64,000 nt of DNA, from assembly GCA_031548025.1 (NCBI GenBank), contig JAVBRM010000136.1:1-64000 (forward strand), given 5' to 3'. The stretch is from UBA5239 sp031548025. GTDB lineage: Bacteria; Verrucomicrobiota; Lentisphaeria; Victivallales; Victivallaceae. Positions within the stretch are counted from its first letter, which is position 1; every line of letters starts with the position of its first letter. The notes beneath the pieces were generated by a model. The model did no database searches and had not been told where the DNA came from. It saw only the letters and a program-made list of their open reading frames with translations. The translations under genes and the position numbers were made by a program. Shown here piece by piece: positions 54,736 through 63,855 of this stretch.

Positions 54736-55655
54736 CGAAACCTCCTTCCGCGCCGGTTGCGGACCGCCAGATACGTGCTGAGCGCCTCCAGCGGCACCCG
54801 GTCGGTGGAGAAGAGCACGTAATCGCCGCCGCGGCTTTTGGCGGCTTCATTCAGGCTGTTGGTGTGCCTCTCGAGATTGGCGAGATACTCCTTGCGGATG
54901 ACAGCCGGAGAAAGGACCCGTTTTTCGCCGGTTTCGCTGTCCTGCAACAACATGGTTTCGCGATACGGAAAGAAGCGTTCGGCATGATCGAGCACATGAA
55001 AAAGAACGATTTCGCAGTTCTTGCCTTGCAGTTGGTCGAAAACGGAGGTGAAAGCCTCCGCGTCCGCATAAAAATCCGAGATCAGGATGACGATGGTCCC
55101 GGAACGAATGGCCCCGGCGGCGTCCGCCAGCGCTTCGGGCATGAGGCAGTCGAGGGCCTCCGGCCGGGTACGCAGACGCTCGAGCATTTTGGTAAAATGC
55201 GGCAATGTGCCGGACGGTTTCAAATAGCGGTCCTGGGTTTCGCCGATGGTGCTCAGCGTGAATTCGTCTTTCTGGTTGTACATGAAAAGCATGCAGGCGG
55301 CGGCGATGGATGCCGCGTAGTCCCACTTGCTCATGACGCTGCCGCGCTCCTGAAAATCCATCGAACGGCTCGCATCGATGAAAATCGCGGTGGAGAGGTC
55401 GGTATCCTCCTCGTACAACCGGACATGGAGGCGGTCGGTGCGCGCATAGACTTTCCAGTCGATAGCGGTAATACTGTCGCCGTGAATGTATTTGCGGTGT
55501 TCCTTGAACTCGGCGTTGTTGCCCCGGAACGGGCTTTTGTGCATGCCCGCGTAATAGCCGCTGACCAGATAACGCGCCCGCAACTCCACATCCGGCAGAC
55601 TTGCCAGGAGGTCGATATCCAGAAATTCACTGATCGGCGCGCCGCTGGAGCTCAA
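54732..55655 (-). CDS. DUF58 / VWA-domain protein
   Basis: The 307-residue protein has the DUF58 signature: GMHKSPFRGNNAEFKEHRKY, then DSITAIDWKVYARTDRLHVR, then the VWA MIDAS FIDASRSMDF and ILISDFYADAEAF. It is the usual partner encoded next to MoxR ATPases. The start is a TTG at 55655, seven bases after GAGG and two codons past the moxR stop; no ATG fits better. No signal or membrane helix, so it is cytoplasmic or membrane-associated. Confidence 0.9.
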   Translation of the reverse strand: MSSSGAPISEFLDIDLLASLPDVELRARYLVSGYYAGMHKSPFRGNNAEFKEHRKYIHGDSITAIDWKVYARTDRLHVRLYEEDTDLSTAIFIDASRSMDFQERGSVMSKWDYAASIAAACMLFMYNQKDEFTLSTIGETQDRYLKPSGTLPHFTKMLERLRTRPEALDCLMPEALADAAGAIRSGTIVILISDFYADAEAFTSVFDQLQGKNCEIVLFHVLDHAERFFPYRETMLLQDSETGEKRVLSPAVIRKEYLANLERHTNSLNEAAKSRGGDYVLFSTDRVPLEALSTYLAVRNRRGRRFR

Positions 55656-55659
55656 CTTT

Positions 55660-56634
55660 TCACCTCACCGCTTTGATGATTTCCCCAAGGATATTTTCGA
55701 GCGTCACCTGATCGGCTTCCGCCCGGTAATTCATGATCACCCGGTGGCGCATCACGCCCGGCAAAGCGTGCATGATGTCCTCGTCGGCCACATTCAGCCG
55801 CCCGTCGAAGGCGGCAAACGCCTTACCGGCCAGTGCAAGGTATTGACCGGCACGCGGCCCCGCTCCCCAGCGGATGTATTTATCGGCCACCGGCAGCTTG
55901 CCGGGGCGGGTCCCGCGCACGATCCGGGTAGCGAATTCCGCCACCGAACGCGGCACCGGAATATAGCGCACCGCCTCCTGAAATCTCAACAATTCATCGC
56001 GGGTGATGACTTTTCGCAAGTTCACCGTTTTTTCGTCGGTGGTTTCGAGCATGATCCGTACTTCGGTGGCATAGTCCGGATAATTCACGTTCAGTGCGAA
56101 CATGAAACGGTCGAGCTGGGCCTCCGGCAGCGGATAAGTCCCTTCCTGTTCAATCGGATTCTGAGTAGCCAGTACGAAAAAGGGCTCCTGCAGCTCATAG
56201 CATTTGCCGGCCACGGGTACCGCGCGCTCCTGCATGGCTTCGAGGAGCGCGGCCTGGGTTTTCGGCGGTGTGCGGTTGATTTCGTCGGCCAGCAGCAGAT
56301 TGGTGAATACCGGTCCTTTGATGAACTTGAATTCACGGGCTCCGGCGGTCTGGTTCAGCTCGAGAATTTCGCTGCCGGTAATGTCGCTGGGCATCATATC
56401 GGGCGTGAACTGAATGCGCTTGAAACTAAGATCCGCTACTTCACTGAGGGAACTGACCAGCAGCGTTTTGGCCAGCCCCGGCACCCCGGTCAACAGGCAA
56501 TGCCCGCGCGAAACGATTGCCGCCAGCAACTCCTCGATCAGTTCGTCCTGGCCGAAAATTTTCCGTCCAAGCTCCTGAGCGACGACATTCATTTTGCCCG
56601 GCAGTTCCTTCAGGATTTCAGCAGCGTTGGTCAT
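55660..56634 (-). CDS. MoxR-family AAA+ ATPase
   Basis: The 324-residue ATPase has GQDELIEELLAAIVSRGHCL, Walker A GVPGLAKT, QFTPDMMPSDITGSE, Walker B LLADEINRTPPKTQAALLEA, sensor ATQNPIEQEGTYPLPEAQLD, arginine finger RFMF and the C-terminal lid LVALAGKAFAAF-like helix. MoxR proteins act as chaperone-like ATPases that work with VWA proteins. AAGGA precedes the ATG. Three bases separate its start from the stop of the upstream transglutaminase-like gene. Confidence 0.93.
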   Translation of the reverse strand: MTNAAEILKELPGKMNVVAQELGRKIFGQDELIEELLAAIVSRGHCLLTGVPGLAKTLLVSSLSEVADLSFKRIQFTPDMMPSDITGSEILELNQTAGAREFKFIKGPVFTNLLLADEINRTPPKTQAALLEAMQERAVPVAGKCYELQEPFFVLATQNPIEQEGTYPLPEAQLDRFMFALNVNYPDYATEVRIMLETTDEKTVNLRKVITRDELLRFQEAVRYIPVPRSVAEFATRIVRGTRPGKLPVADKYIRWGAGPRAGQYLALAGKAFAAFDGRLNVADEDIMHALPGVMRHRVIMNYRAEADQVTLENILGEIIKAVR

Positions 56635-56637
56635 TGG

Positions 56638-59001
56638 CTATTTCCTTTCTTTGATATGATTGATCTGTCTGCGCAATTCATAAAGACTGGCACGGATTTT
56701 CCGGTAATTTTCCGGATCGATCGTCGGCATGGGCCCCAATGAAAAACTGAATACAATCCCACTGTCGGCAACCTTCAGCATCACAGGATATGTCTGCCAT
56801 TCATAATCCTCAAATTTCTTGTTTTCAAAGGATATTCGACATAAAAAAGAGACCTGGCGACCATCGAAAACACGGATCGGATGCTTACGTTCGGAGGGAA
56901 GAAAAGGTTTGGTCAGGTTTTCCGGCAGAAACGGCAAGCCGCCGGCGTAACGGATTTCTAATTTGATCCCATACCTCAGCTCGTAAGAAATCAGTTCCGA
57001 GCCGGGCAGAATATTATCGAGAAATGCTTCGAGCGCGAACTGGCGTCTTTGCGGCGTTTCGGACTGCCTCAGCATCCGTTGCCATTCGTATGCAAAAAGT
57101 CCGTGGTTCTGGATCCGGACGGTGGCGGTATCATCGGCCGACACGTTAATCCCCATGAGGGTCCAGCTTGCTTTCCCCTGCGACAGTTCACCGAAAGCCA
57201 CTTGCTCGCCGATAAACATCCCGGTCGTGCCGGCGTCGCCCGGCGGCAGGTCGCCGAAGGGAGCGAGATTGTCGGTGGCGTCCAGGTACAGTTTGTACTT
57301 CGGCAGATACACGAGCATGTGATTGAACTGCCAACAGGGAAAAGAAGAATCGACCTGGCTGTGGCGGTTAACCAATACCCGTTGGACCTCAATACCGAGC
57401 TCCTTGCACATAGCATACATGGCATTGGCCTTGTCCTTGCAGTCGCCGTAGCCGTTGCGGATCATTTCGCCCGGTGTTTGCGGACGGAATGCCGCCGCCC
57501 CCAACGGGGTCGTCACATAGCGGACGGAATTCAGGAAGTCGTAAATTCGTTTAACTTTGTCGAGCTCATCGTTCGCGCCTTTGACCAGATCGGCGAGCAG
57601 GGATTTGGCGTCATCATCCATTTCCTCGGCCCGTGAAACCATCCGATGGGTCCAACTCATGAAATCTTCCCAACTCTGCAATGTCGTCAGGACCACCCGC
57701 GCGGGGATGTGTCTCGGAAAGGCATCGTAGGGCAACTGTTCGTAGGCTTCCAGTAATTCGCTGCTGCTGAACGTAATCATATTGCCTTTTTCGGTCGTGA
57801 CCATGTTTTCCGGGGTATTGTAAAACTTGTATTTGAGCTCTTTCGGGAACGACACGGAATAACCGCAGACCGGCAGAGTTGATTGAATATGAAAAATCGT
57901 TTGGAATTCCGGCAAGTGGTTGGGGCGGGGAATTGAAATCCGCCGTTGCAAATACAAGATCGAGCCCGGCGGCGGAGTCGGCAGCGAATCGTCGGCAATC
58001 TCACAGTGCGAACCGTCCGGATAAATGATCCGTGCTTTTTGAACGCCGCGCACTCCGCCCGGTGCAACCATTTCCGCGCCGGATTTGTCAATGATATAAA
58101 ACGTGTCGGCCTGCGTCCCCACCGCGGATTTGTCCTGATTCAAAATATATGAGACTTCGCGGCGCAGATAAATCGCCGGATACAAGGAAAATTTTTCGGC
58201 GAGAACCTTAGCATCCGCGAGCTGTTTCAAAGTCTCCGGAGTCGCCGGTTTGATGACCCGTTTTTTTCTTTCCAACAGCAATTGCAAATCATCGGACGCC
58301 GGAGTTCCTTTGGACACGGCGGTAAACATCATTTTCGAGCCGTCAAACGGATAAGAAACGCGTTCGCCCCGGTGATAAAACTGGGAATTTTCGGCAAGGG
58401 CCAGCGAGGAACTGCGATAGAATTTTTCGGTCAATTGCCCGGCCTTTTTCAGAACGTCGCCCAACGCCGCGTCAGGACTGAGCTCCTGCAAGGCCTGCAG
58501 ATAAAAGGTCGGATAACGCGGCGGCCCGAGCTGCCCGGGATCGTCCTGCGCGGCTACGACGGTCCGCTCGCCTTTCCCCAGTTGCGCCAGCAATGCCGCG
58601 CTGCCGCTGTTGAAAAGATATAGGACCTGGCGGGCTTTGATCACCTCGAGCAGACCATTCAATTCCTCGGCCGTAATACGCCCTTGCTTGGTGGGCAGTG
58701 AAATCCGCCGGGCATTCACCGAGACATAACCGAAAACATACAGCGCCAACTCGTCATCGGGAGTGGTTTCGGTTGTGAGACGAGTCAGCGTATGCCGGAT
58801 GTTTTCGGCGGAGTCGGCCGTACTTACGCGGTAATCGCGCGCCGCCAGCAGCTTTTCCAACCGGGCAATCAAGGCAGCGCCCTCAGCCTCAAGCTCGGGC
58901 GTCCCGCTGCGCAACTGAATAATAACGGCGTATTTCTCTGCATGTATGCAATAACAGAAGGTCAGTAACGCAAACAAAAAAATGTACGTGAATTTTGTCA
59001 T
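56638..59001 (-). CDS. Exported protein: degenerate C13/caspase-like domain plus DUF3857-transglutaminase
   Basis: The 787-residue protein has a signal peptide (TKFTYIFLFALLTFCYCIHA). Residues about 22-205 follow the plan of bacterial C13-type peptidases: KYAVIIQLRSG, DDELALYVFGYVSVNARRIS, ITAEELNGLL, VLYLFNSGSAALLAQLGKGE. But the His of the usual GH motif reads GY, and the nucleophile position has no Cys. Residues about 290-480 are a DUF3857-like beta domain. A transglutaminase core follows with Cys in NGYGDCKDKANAM, His in FNHMLVYLP and Asp in YLDATDN, so that part looks active. I start at the ATG at 59001, eight bases after AAGGA and downstream of a good promoter. It is first in the MoxR operon. 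Confidence 0.8.
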   Translation of the reverse strand: MTKFTYIFLFALLTFCYCIHAEKYAVIIQLRSGTPELEAEGAALIARLEKLLAARDYRVSTADSAENIRHTLTRLTTETTPDDELALYVFGYVSVNARRISLPTKQGRITAEELNGLLEVIKARQVLYLFNSGSAALLAQLGKGERTVVAAQDDPGQLGPPRYPTFYLQALQELSPDAALGDVLKKAGQLTEKFYRSSSLALAENSQFYHRGERVSYPFDGSKMMFTAVSKGTPASDDLQLLLERKKRVIKPATPETLKQLADAKVLAEKFSLYPAIYLRREVSYILNQDKSAVGTQADTFYIIDKSGAEMVAPGGVRGVQKARIIYPDGSHCEIADDSLPTPPPGSILYLQRRISIPRPNHLPEFQTIFHIQSTLPVCGYSVSFPKELKYKFYNTPENMVTTEKGNMITFSSSELLEAYEQLPYDAFPRHIPARVVLTTLQSWEDFMSWTHRMVSRAEEMDDDAKSLLADLVKGANDELDKVKRIYDFLNSVRYVTTPLGAAAFRPQTPGEMIRNGYGDCKDKANAMYAMCKELGIEVQRVLVNRHSQVDSSFPCWQFNHMLVYLPKYKLYLDATDNLAPFGDLPPGDAGTTGMFIGEQVAFGELSQGKASWTLMGINVSADDTATVRIQNHGLFAYEWQRMLRQSETPQRRQFALEAFLDNILPGSELISYELRYGIKLEIRYAGGLPFLPENLTKPFLPSERKHPIRVFDGRQVSFLCRISFENKKFEDYEWQTYPVMLKVADSGIVFSFSLGPMPTIDPENYRKIRASLYELRRQINHIKERK

Positions 59002-59029
59002 CAGTACAATCCTTATACGCATTTTTTTT

Positions 59030-59058
59030 ATGATATCACTGGAATAAAAAAAATGCAA
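59030..59058 (-). promoter_or_regulatory. Predicted promoter of the seven-gene MoxR/VWA operon
   Basis: On the minus strand TTGCAT (59058-59053) and TATCAT (59035-59030) are 17 bases apart and end 29 bases before the ATG at 59001. This also speaks against the longer frame from 59091. Confidence 0.55.
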
Positions 59059-59123
59059 AGAGAAATAATAAAGATATCCGAAAAAATTCAATCAGCAGTG
59101 ATCAGACGAGACCGCTACATATT

Positions 59124-60062
59124 CTATTTTTTCAATCTTCGATACAAGCCCGGTGAAATTTTATGCCTTACTCGAAAAGAGGAGATGAAATGGGATGTGG
59201 ATCGAAAGCCGCAATTCCAGGCAATCTCCTCGATCGTCATAGAGGTTTCCTCCAGCATTTTGAGAGCCTTGCTCATACGGCAATTTTGGAGATACTCCTT
59301 GAAAGTCATCCCGGCACAAGTGGAAAACAGTCGTGAAATATACGTTTCCGTGATCTGGAAATGAACCGCCAACTGTTTTCGGGTTACAGTTTCCGGCGAA
59401 GCCGCGATGGTGTCAACGATCCTTGTCCAGAGAAAACGTGCCTTGCCGAATTCGGGAAGTGAGGATTTTCTCATATCCTCGAGAAGCAGGGCGAAGGCGT
59501 TTCCGAGCATAGAAACTCCGATTCCATCCGCTTCCGGCCCTTCAGAAAGCGAACAGACCGCATTGAGAGCATAGGTTGTCGCCCGACGCAATGAATCAGT
59601 AAGATGATAAAAATGGTCCGGTCTCTGCAACGGCGCTCCCGGATACGTATAAACCGAATGAACCAGGCGGAGATATTCCGGCGCAAGCACCAGCCCGAAT
59701 ACTTCATGGGAACTATCCCAGCGAATTCCGACAATGCTGTAGGGTTTCATGACAAGGGTTTCGCCGGCATAGAGTTTCATATTTCGGATTTCCTTTCCAC
59801 TCCCGACATTCAGAGACAATTCACCGTTCAGGACACAGGAAATTCGGGGACATGGAAAAGAGCTGCCGAAGGAGATCCGTTCCTTGCCCACAAACATATC
59901 TTTGTACTGCAAATGCCGGAAGTAGGCCATGGAAAGCTCGTTTCCCTCCATTTTTTCGATGGAAACGCCGGTATACATTTCCGCGAAATGAAGTTTCCGG
60001 ACAGGCAGCCGTCCCTGTGTTTTATCCAAAATTCCGATGATTTTTTCCCGTGAAAATTCCAT
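59124..60062 (-). CDS. AraC-family transcription regulator
   Basis: The 312-residue protein has an N-terminal sensor domain (RISCVLNGELSLNVGSGKEI, LYAGETLVMKPYSIVGIRWD) and a C-terminal double helix-turn-helix (VTRKQLAVHFQITETYISRL, FKEYLQNCRMSKALKMLEET, IEEIAWNCGFRSTSHFISSF). It is divergent from the GH20 > pilin > sialidase unit, with interleaved promoters, and probably controls both directions. Confidence 0.92.
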   Translation of the reverse strand: MEFSREKIIGILDKTQGRLPVRKLHFAEMYTGVSIEKMEGNELSMAYFRHLQYKDMFVGKERISFGSSFPCPRISCVLNGELSLNVGSGKEIRNMKLYAGETLVMKPYSIVGIRWDSSHEVFGLVLAPEYLRLVHSVYTYPGAPLQRPDHFYHLTDSLRRATTYALNAVCSLSEGPEADGIGVSMLGNAFALLLEDMRKSSLPEFGKARFLWTRIVDTIAASPETVTRKQLAVHFQITETYISRLFSTCAGMTFKEYLQNCRMSKALKMLEETSMTIEEIAWNCGFRSTSHFISSFRVRHKISPGLYRRLKK

Positions 60063-60111
60063 TTTTCACCGTTCTGTTCACATTTCCGCTATTAATGTAA
60101 TTTTTTCATCA

Positions 60112-60140
60112 TTGCATACTGCCGGGGCGGCGATTATAAT
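60112..60140 (+). promoter_or_regulatory. Predicted promoter of the GH20 unit
   Basis: TTGCAT (60112-60117) and TATAAT (60135-60140) are 17 bases apart. The start would be near 60147 and leave a leader of about 235 bases before the GH20 ATG. Confidence 0.6.
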
Positions 60141-60142
60141 AT

Positions 60143-60171
60143 AATGTACAACAGGAACTTAGATTTGTCAA
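60143..60171 (-). promoter_or_regulatory. Predicted promoter of the third AraC-type regulator
   Basis: On the minus strand TTGACA (60171-60166) and TACATT (60148-60143) are 17 bases apart. Its -10 box lies 2 bases past the -10 box of the divergent promoter, so the two cannot both hold polymerase. Confidence 0.6.
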
Positions 60172-60210
60172 TTCCGTAATGAAACACCGTGCACATTAGG
60201 GAGATGGAAA

Positions 60211-60387
60211 ATGCCGAACTACCAATTTTCGAATCTTCCCGGCGCTTTTTGCCGGATTTGCTCGTCACATAACTCGTTATGCTCCTCGCAAATCCAACAA
60301 AAATCACTCGGGAATCTTTCGAAAATTAACGGTATTTCAGCAATTTCCAACTCCCTTAAGGAAATCACACAGGAGATCCCTTTATGA
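60211..60387 (+). CDS. Possible 58-residue leader protein with a CxxC-x6-C pattern
   Basis: ATG at 60211 lies seven bases after AGGGAG and opens a frame of 58 residues whose TGA overlaps the GH20 ATG (ATGA at 60384-60387). The peptide has FCRICSSHNSLC (Cys14, Cys17, Cys24 and a His), then a polar helix-like half. It could be a small co-translated protein, a leader peptide, or chance in a structured leader; the dyad at 60254-60295 lies inside it. There is no known family. Confidence 0.35.
   Translation: MPNYQFSNLPGAFCRICSSHNSLCSSQIQQKSLGNLSKINGISAISNSLKEITQEIPL
60254..60295. promoter_or_regulatory. Nested dyad in the GH20 leader
   Basis: Outer arms GGATTTGC (60254-60261) and GCAAATCC (60288-60295) enclose inner arms CATAAC (60268-60273) and GTTATG (60276-60281), with equal 6-base internal loops. 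It could be an operator or an mRNA hairpin that affects GH20 expression. Confidence 0.5.
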
Positions 60388-63062
60388 CCTTCTTCAAAAA
60401 AATACTTCCCTTGCTCCTCGGTTCATTGCTTCTCACTGCAGAGACGAAAAACATTTCAAACATCGAAGCGGACTCATACCCGGTGATTGTCCCGGAAGTC
60501 AAAGAAATTGTGCGTTTGCGGGAAGATTTTTCTCTTCCGAAAAAGCTTTCCATTTTCCTTCCGGACGTTTCCGGCGCGACGCTGGAACAACTCCGCGGAG
60601 ATTTCGCAAAATATTTGCCCACGCGGACGCTTGAGCGGGCGGAGAAGGAAAACGCGACAATCGAACTCATCCTCCGCGACCGGGAAGTTCCAGAGTCTCC
60701 TGAAGGCTATTTTCTGCGGATCGACTCCAAGGGGGTAAAAATCGCTTCGAAATCTTCCTCCGGATTATTTTACGGCGTTCAGACGCTCCGCGCCATTCTC
60801 CGAAATTCCTCTCAGGACACGTGGAAAGGGTGTGAAATCCGGGATGAACCCTCTTTCCCAATCCGATGTGTAGCCTACTACAATCTCCGCAATATGGAGT
60901 CGGCCGACATTTCTCATTTCAAGGATGCCGTCGATCTTCTCTCGGGACTGAAATTCAATGCTCTGTTCCTGGAATTCGCCGACAATTTTCCGATGGAGGA
61001 TTCCCCCTTCACCCTTCGCAAAAATACTTTGACCAAAACCGAGCTCGAAGACATCGTCGCTTACGCGAAGTCCCGCCACATGGAAATCATCCCCGCGGTT
61101 CAGGCGATCTCCCATGTTCGCTGGCTGAATTCACACCCCGCCTACCAGACCCAGATTCTGGAAGATCCGAAAAAAACGTCATGGAACAATTCCTACTGTC
61201 TCTCCAAACCACTTGCCGGCGAGCTGACTCTTCGCCTGATCCGGGAGCAACTGGCCTTTTTCAAGCCTCGTTTTTACTCACCGTATCTGGATGAAATCGC
61301 ACCGGGAGGCATGCCGTCGTGTCCGGATTGCCGCAAACAAGACCCGGTGAAGCTGGTGGGGGATCATATCCGAGCAATCGAGAAAACCATTCTGGACGGC
61401 GGCGCAATTCCCTTGATTTTTCACGATGCTTTTTATCCGGGCCGAGACGGCGGATATGGCGCGGAAATCCTCAATACCTTGAATCCCTCCACGCTCATGA
61501 CAATCTGGGACTACAGTACAAAACCCAACGAAATCGAATTCAAATATTTTGCCGGAAAGAGATTCCCGCTGCTTGGAAGTTCCTGGTGCTCTTATACGGA
61601 AAACAATCAGGAGATTCCGCTCCTCGTAAAGAAATATAATGGGATTGGATGCGTTCTTTACAACGGCGGCTGGATTTACCGTTTCTACTCGCAACCGGAA
61701 AGAATTTCCGCGAATATTTATGCGGCCACCGTCCTCGCGGCCAATTATTACTGGAACCCTGACGCGCGCGGTGTTCGAAAACTTTCCTGGGACCCCGGAT
61801 ATGAATTTCGTCTCCGCTTTCCGAAGGCGCCTCCGCCAGAACGCCGCAAGGGGATTCACGCGGTTCCCGTTTCTATTGCACACGCGGCGAATACCCGTTT
61901 CGGCGACGATGAGGAATTCCCTGTATTCCGGGATTCCCGAACGCCGAAACGTCTCTCCGGACAACTGGCGGAGGCTCCGGAAAAGTTCCGTCTGCTCACC
62001 GGGCAGGAAGGCGCCTACTACGGGATTGCGCTCTCCGCGCTTCCGGAGGATGGATATCCCTCAGGAAAAGTGGAGATCCCGGTGGATTTTACCGCCCGGA
62101 AACTTTCCTGTCTCTTCATGACTTCCCGCCCGAATTCCATGACATTCTTTGTGAATCATGCCAATTCGTTTCCAGTTGTGGCGGAACTTCGGCTGAAATA
62201 CGCGGACGGCACGGGGAAACTTCTGCCGTTGAAATACCGTTGGAACTTGAATCACTGGAATGCGGACTGCTCCGGGTATGCCACCCGGTATGTTTTGAGC
62301 GGAGCCGATGACCGGAATGCCTTGTTCTATCTTTTCAGTGTCGATTGGGACGAACTTCCCGCGAAACGGATTGTCGCGATGGAATTCTCGGCTCCGGGCA
62401 ATTCTTATGGAATCGTTCCGATATTGCTGGCGGTCTCCGCCTTTGACGGGAAAAACCACGCGGAAGATAAGCCGCTCAATCCGGAGGTTTCCAGGAAAAA
62501 GACTGTCGGAAATATGAAAAAAGACTTCATCCTGGCCGATTTCCAGAATGGAATGGGTAATGCGTTGGTTACTTTTGAAGGAAAATTTTCCGAGCCGGTC
62601 AAATTTCGCGCAGAGAATGGAGAACTCCGTTTCGACATTCCACCGAAACAGGAAGGCGAATCGCAAACCCGCATTATCGTGAATGTTCCTTTCGAGCCGA
62701 AAAACGGCCTGGAATCACTGATCTTTTCCATGAGCTGCGACACGCCGGCACAGATTCTCCGCTCCGGCGTGTACATTGGAACGAATAATTTCCAAAAGCA
62801 CCGGTATCGTTTCCGTGTGGAAGATCCGACGCTCCGGGAGCGCCAGGAAGTCCGGGTGCCGTTTTCTTCCATGCGCAGTACCGACAAGGTCAACCCGGAT
62901 GAATTCACCCTGGTCGGCGTCAGTTTCTGGCTGAATAACCAACATCCGATGACCCTTTGCATCGATGACATAGGCGTGTCGGAAAAGGAGATTTTCGACC
63001 GAACGCCTCTGCGAGCCGCGGAACAGGATTCTGAACCAGAAAAGAAAGGGCATTTAAAATGA
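60384..63062 (+). CDS. Secreted GH20-like beta-N-acetylhexosaminidase
   Basis: The 892-residue protein has a signal peptide (TFFKKILPLLLGSLLLTAET). Residues about 30-150 are the GH20b fold (ATIELILRDREVPESPEGYF, SSSGLFYGVQTLRAILRN). The TIM barrel at about 155-480 has GLKFNALFLEFADNFP, IIPAVQAISHVRWLNSHPAY and the Asp-Glu pair in FYSPYLDEIAPGGMPS, which fits the GH20 catalytic DE. A C-terminal binding-like domain (about 680-870) includes FILADFQNGMGNALVTFEGK. It likely removes terminal GlcNAc or GalNAc. AGGAGA at 60370-60375 is its ribosome site. It overlaps the pilin-like gene by ATGA. Confidence 0.82.
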   Translation: MTFFKKILPLLLGSLLLTAETKNISNIEADSYPVIVPEVKEIVRLREDFSLPKKLSIFLPDVSGATLEQLRGDFAKYLPTRTLERAEKENATIELILRDREVPESPEGYFLRIDSKGVKIASKSSSGLFYGVQTLRAILRNSSQDTWKGCEIRDEPSFPIRCVAYYNLRNMESADISHFKDAVDLLSGLKFNALFLEFADNFPMEDSPFTLRKNTLTKTELEDIVAYAKSRHMEIIPAVQAISHVRWLNSHPAYQTQILEDPKKTSWNNSYCLSKPLAGELTLRLIREQLAFFKPRFYSPYLDEIAPGGMPSCPDCRKQDPVKLVGDHIRAIEKTILDGGAIPLIFHDAFYPGRDGGYGAEILNTLNPSTLMTIWDYSTKPNEIEFKYFAGKRFPLLGSSWCSYTENNQEIPLLVKKYNGIGCVLYNGGWIYRFYSQPERISANIYAATVLAANYYWNPDARGVRKLSWDPGYEFRLRFPKAPPPERRKGIHAVPVSIAHAANTRFGDDEEFPVFRDSRTPKRLSGQLAEAPEKFRLLTGQEGAYYGIALSALPEDGYPSGKVEIPVDFTARKLSCLFMTSRPNSMTFFVNHANSFPVVAELRLKYADGTGKLLPLKYRWNLNHWNADCSGYATRYVLSGADDRNALFYLFSVDWDELPAKRIVAMEFSAPGNSYGIVPILLAVSAFDGKNHAEDKPLNPEVSRKKTVGNMKKDFILADFQNGMGNALVTFEGKFSEPVKFRAENGELRFDIPPKQEGESQTRIIVNVPFEPKNGLESLIFSMSCDTPAQILRSGVYIGTNNFQKHRYRFRVEDPTLRERQEVRVPFSSMRSTDKVNPDEFTLVGVSFWLNNQHPMTLCIDDIGVSEKEIFDRTPLRAAEQDSEPEKKGHLK

Positions 63063-63838
63063 AAAATAAAGATTTCACGCTCATCGAACTCCTCGTCGTG
63101 ATCGCGATCATCGCGATTCTCGCAGCGCTGCTGCTGCCCGCTTTGAACACCGCACGAATGAAAGCAAAATCGACTCAGTGTATCAATAACTTGAAACAGT
63201 GCAGTCAATCCGCAATGATGTACATGATGGATTGCGGGGAACATTTTCCGAACAGCGGCGGCACCAATGCCTGGGCCGGTCCGGGCAGTGTCAATCACAA
63301 GTCATGGGCGCAAACTTTCTCACTGGAAGGCTATCTGCCGCCATTGGTGAGCTACTATGCGCCCGCGGTGACCCGGTGTCCTGTCATGAAACGGGCTTCC
63401 GAAGTCGGCGGCGGCACCAGTCGCGCGGATAGCTACGGCGCAATTTACAATTCGGTTTCCGATACGGCGCACTCATATTATCAGACACGTGTGGTCCCCC
63501 TCAAGCAGAGGAACACATACACCTATGACGATTCGGCTGTTCCGCTTTCCAAAATCATTATCATGGGTGATGACACCACTTATCAGGACGGCGCCAATCA
63601 TTACCTGCTGAATGCTTCTTCCGATTCCTGGGAGGTGACCGGCGTTTCCACCAGCAGCGGGCGGCTTTATCCGGCCCACAGCCACCGCGTGAATCTGGCT
63701 ATGCGGGACGGGCATGTCGAATCCGCCTCTCCCGCCGAACTGACCGACATCTACATTACACGCTACAAGGAATTCAATCTCGCTAAAGTCCGGAGTTATA
63801 CACTTACTCCACATATGTCCACAATTTTTCTGTATTGA
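63059..63838 (+). CDS. Pilin-like protein with prepilin N-terminus and H-x9-DG motif
   Basis: The 259-residue protein begins MKNKDFTLIELLVVIAIIA, a prepilin signal with the shortest leader of the five here. It has VTRCPVMKRAS, several Ser/Thr/Tyr-rich stretches, and the end AHSHRVNLAMRDGHVESASP (H-x9-DG). It overlaps the GH20 gene by ATGA, and AAGGAGA follows for the sialidase-like gene, so the three are co-expressed. Function unknown. Confidence 0.88.
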   Translation: MKNKDFTLIELLVVIAIIAILAALLLPALNTARMKAKSTQCINNLKQCSQSAMMYMMDCGEHFPNSGGTNAWAGPGSVNHKSWAQTFSLEGYLPPLVSYYAPAVTRCPVMKRASEVGGGTSRADSYGAIYNSVSDTAHSYYQTRVVPLKQRNTYTYDDSAVPLSKIIIMGDDTTYQDGANHYLLNASSDSWEVTGVSTSSGRLYPAHSHRVNLAMRDGHVESASPAELTDIYITRYKEFNLAKVRSYTLTPHMSTIFLY

Positions 63839-63855
63839 CCTTCAAGGAGAATCTT

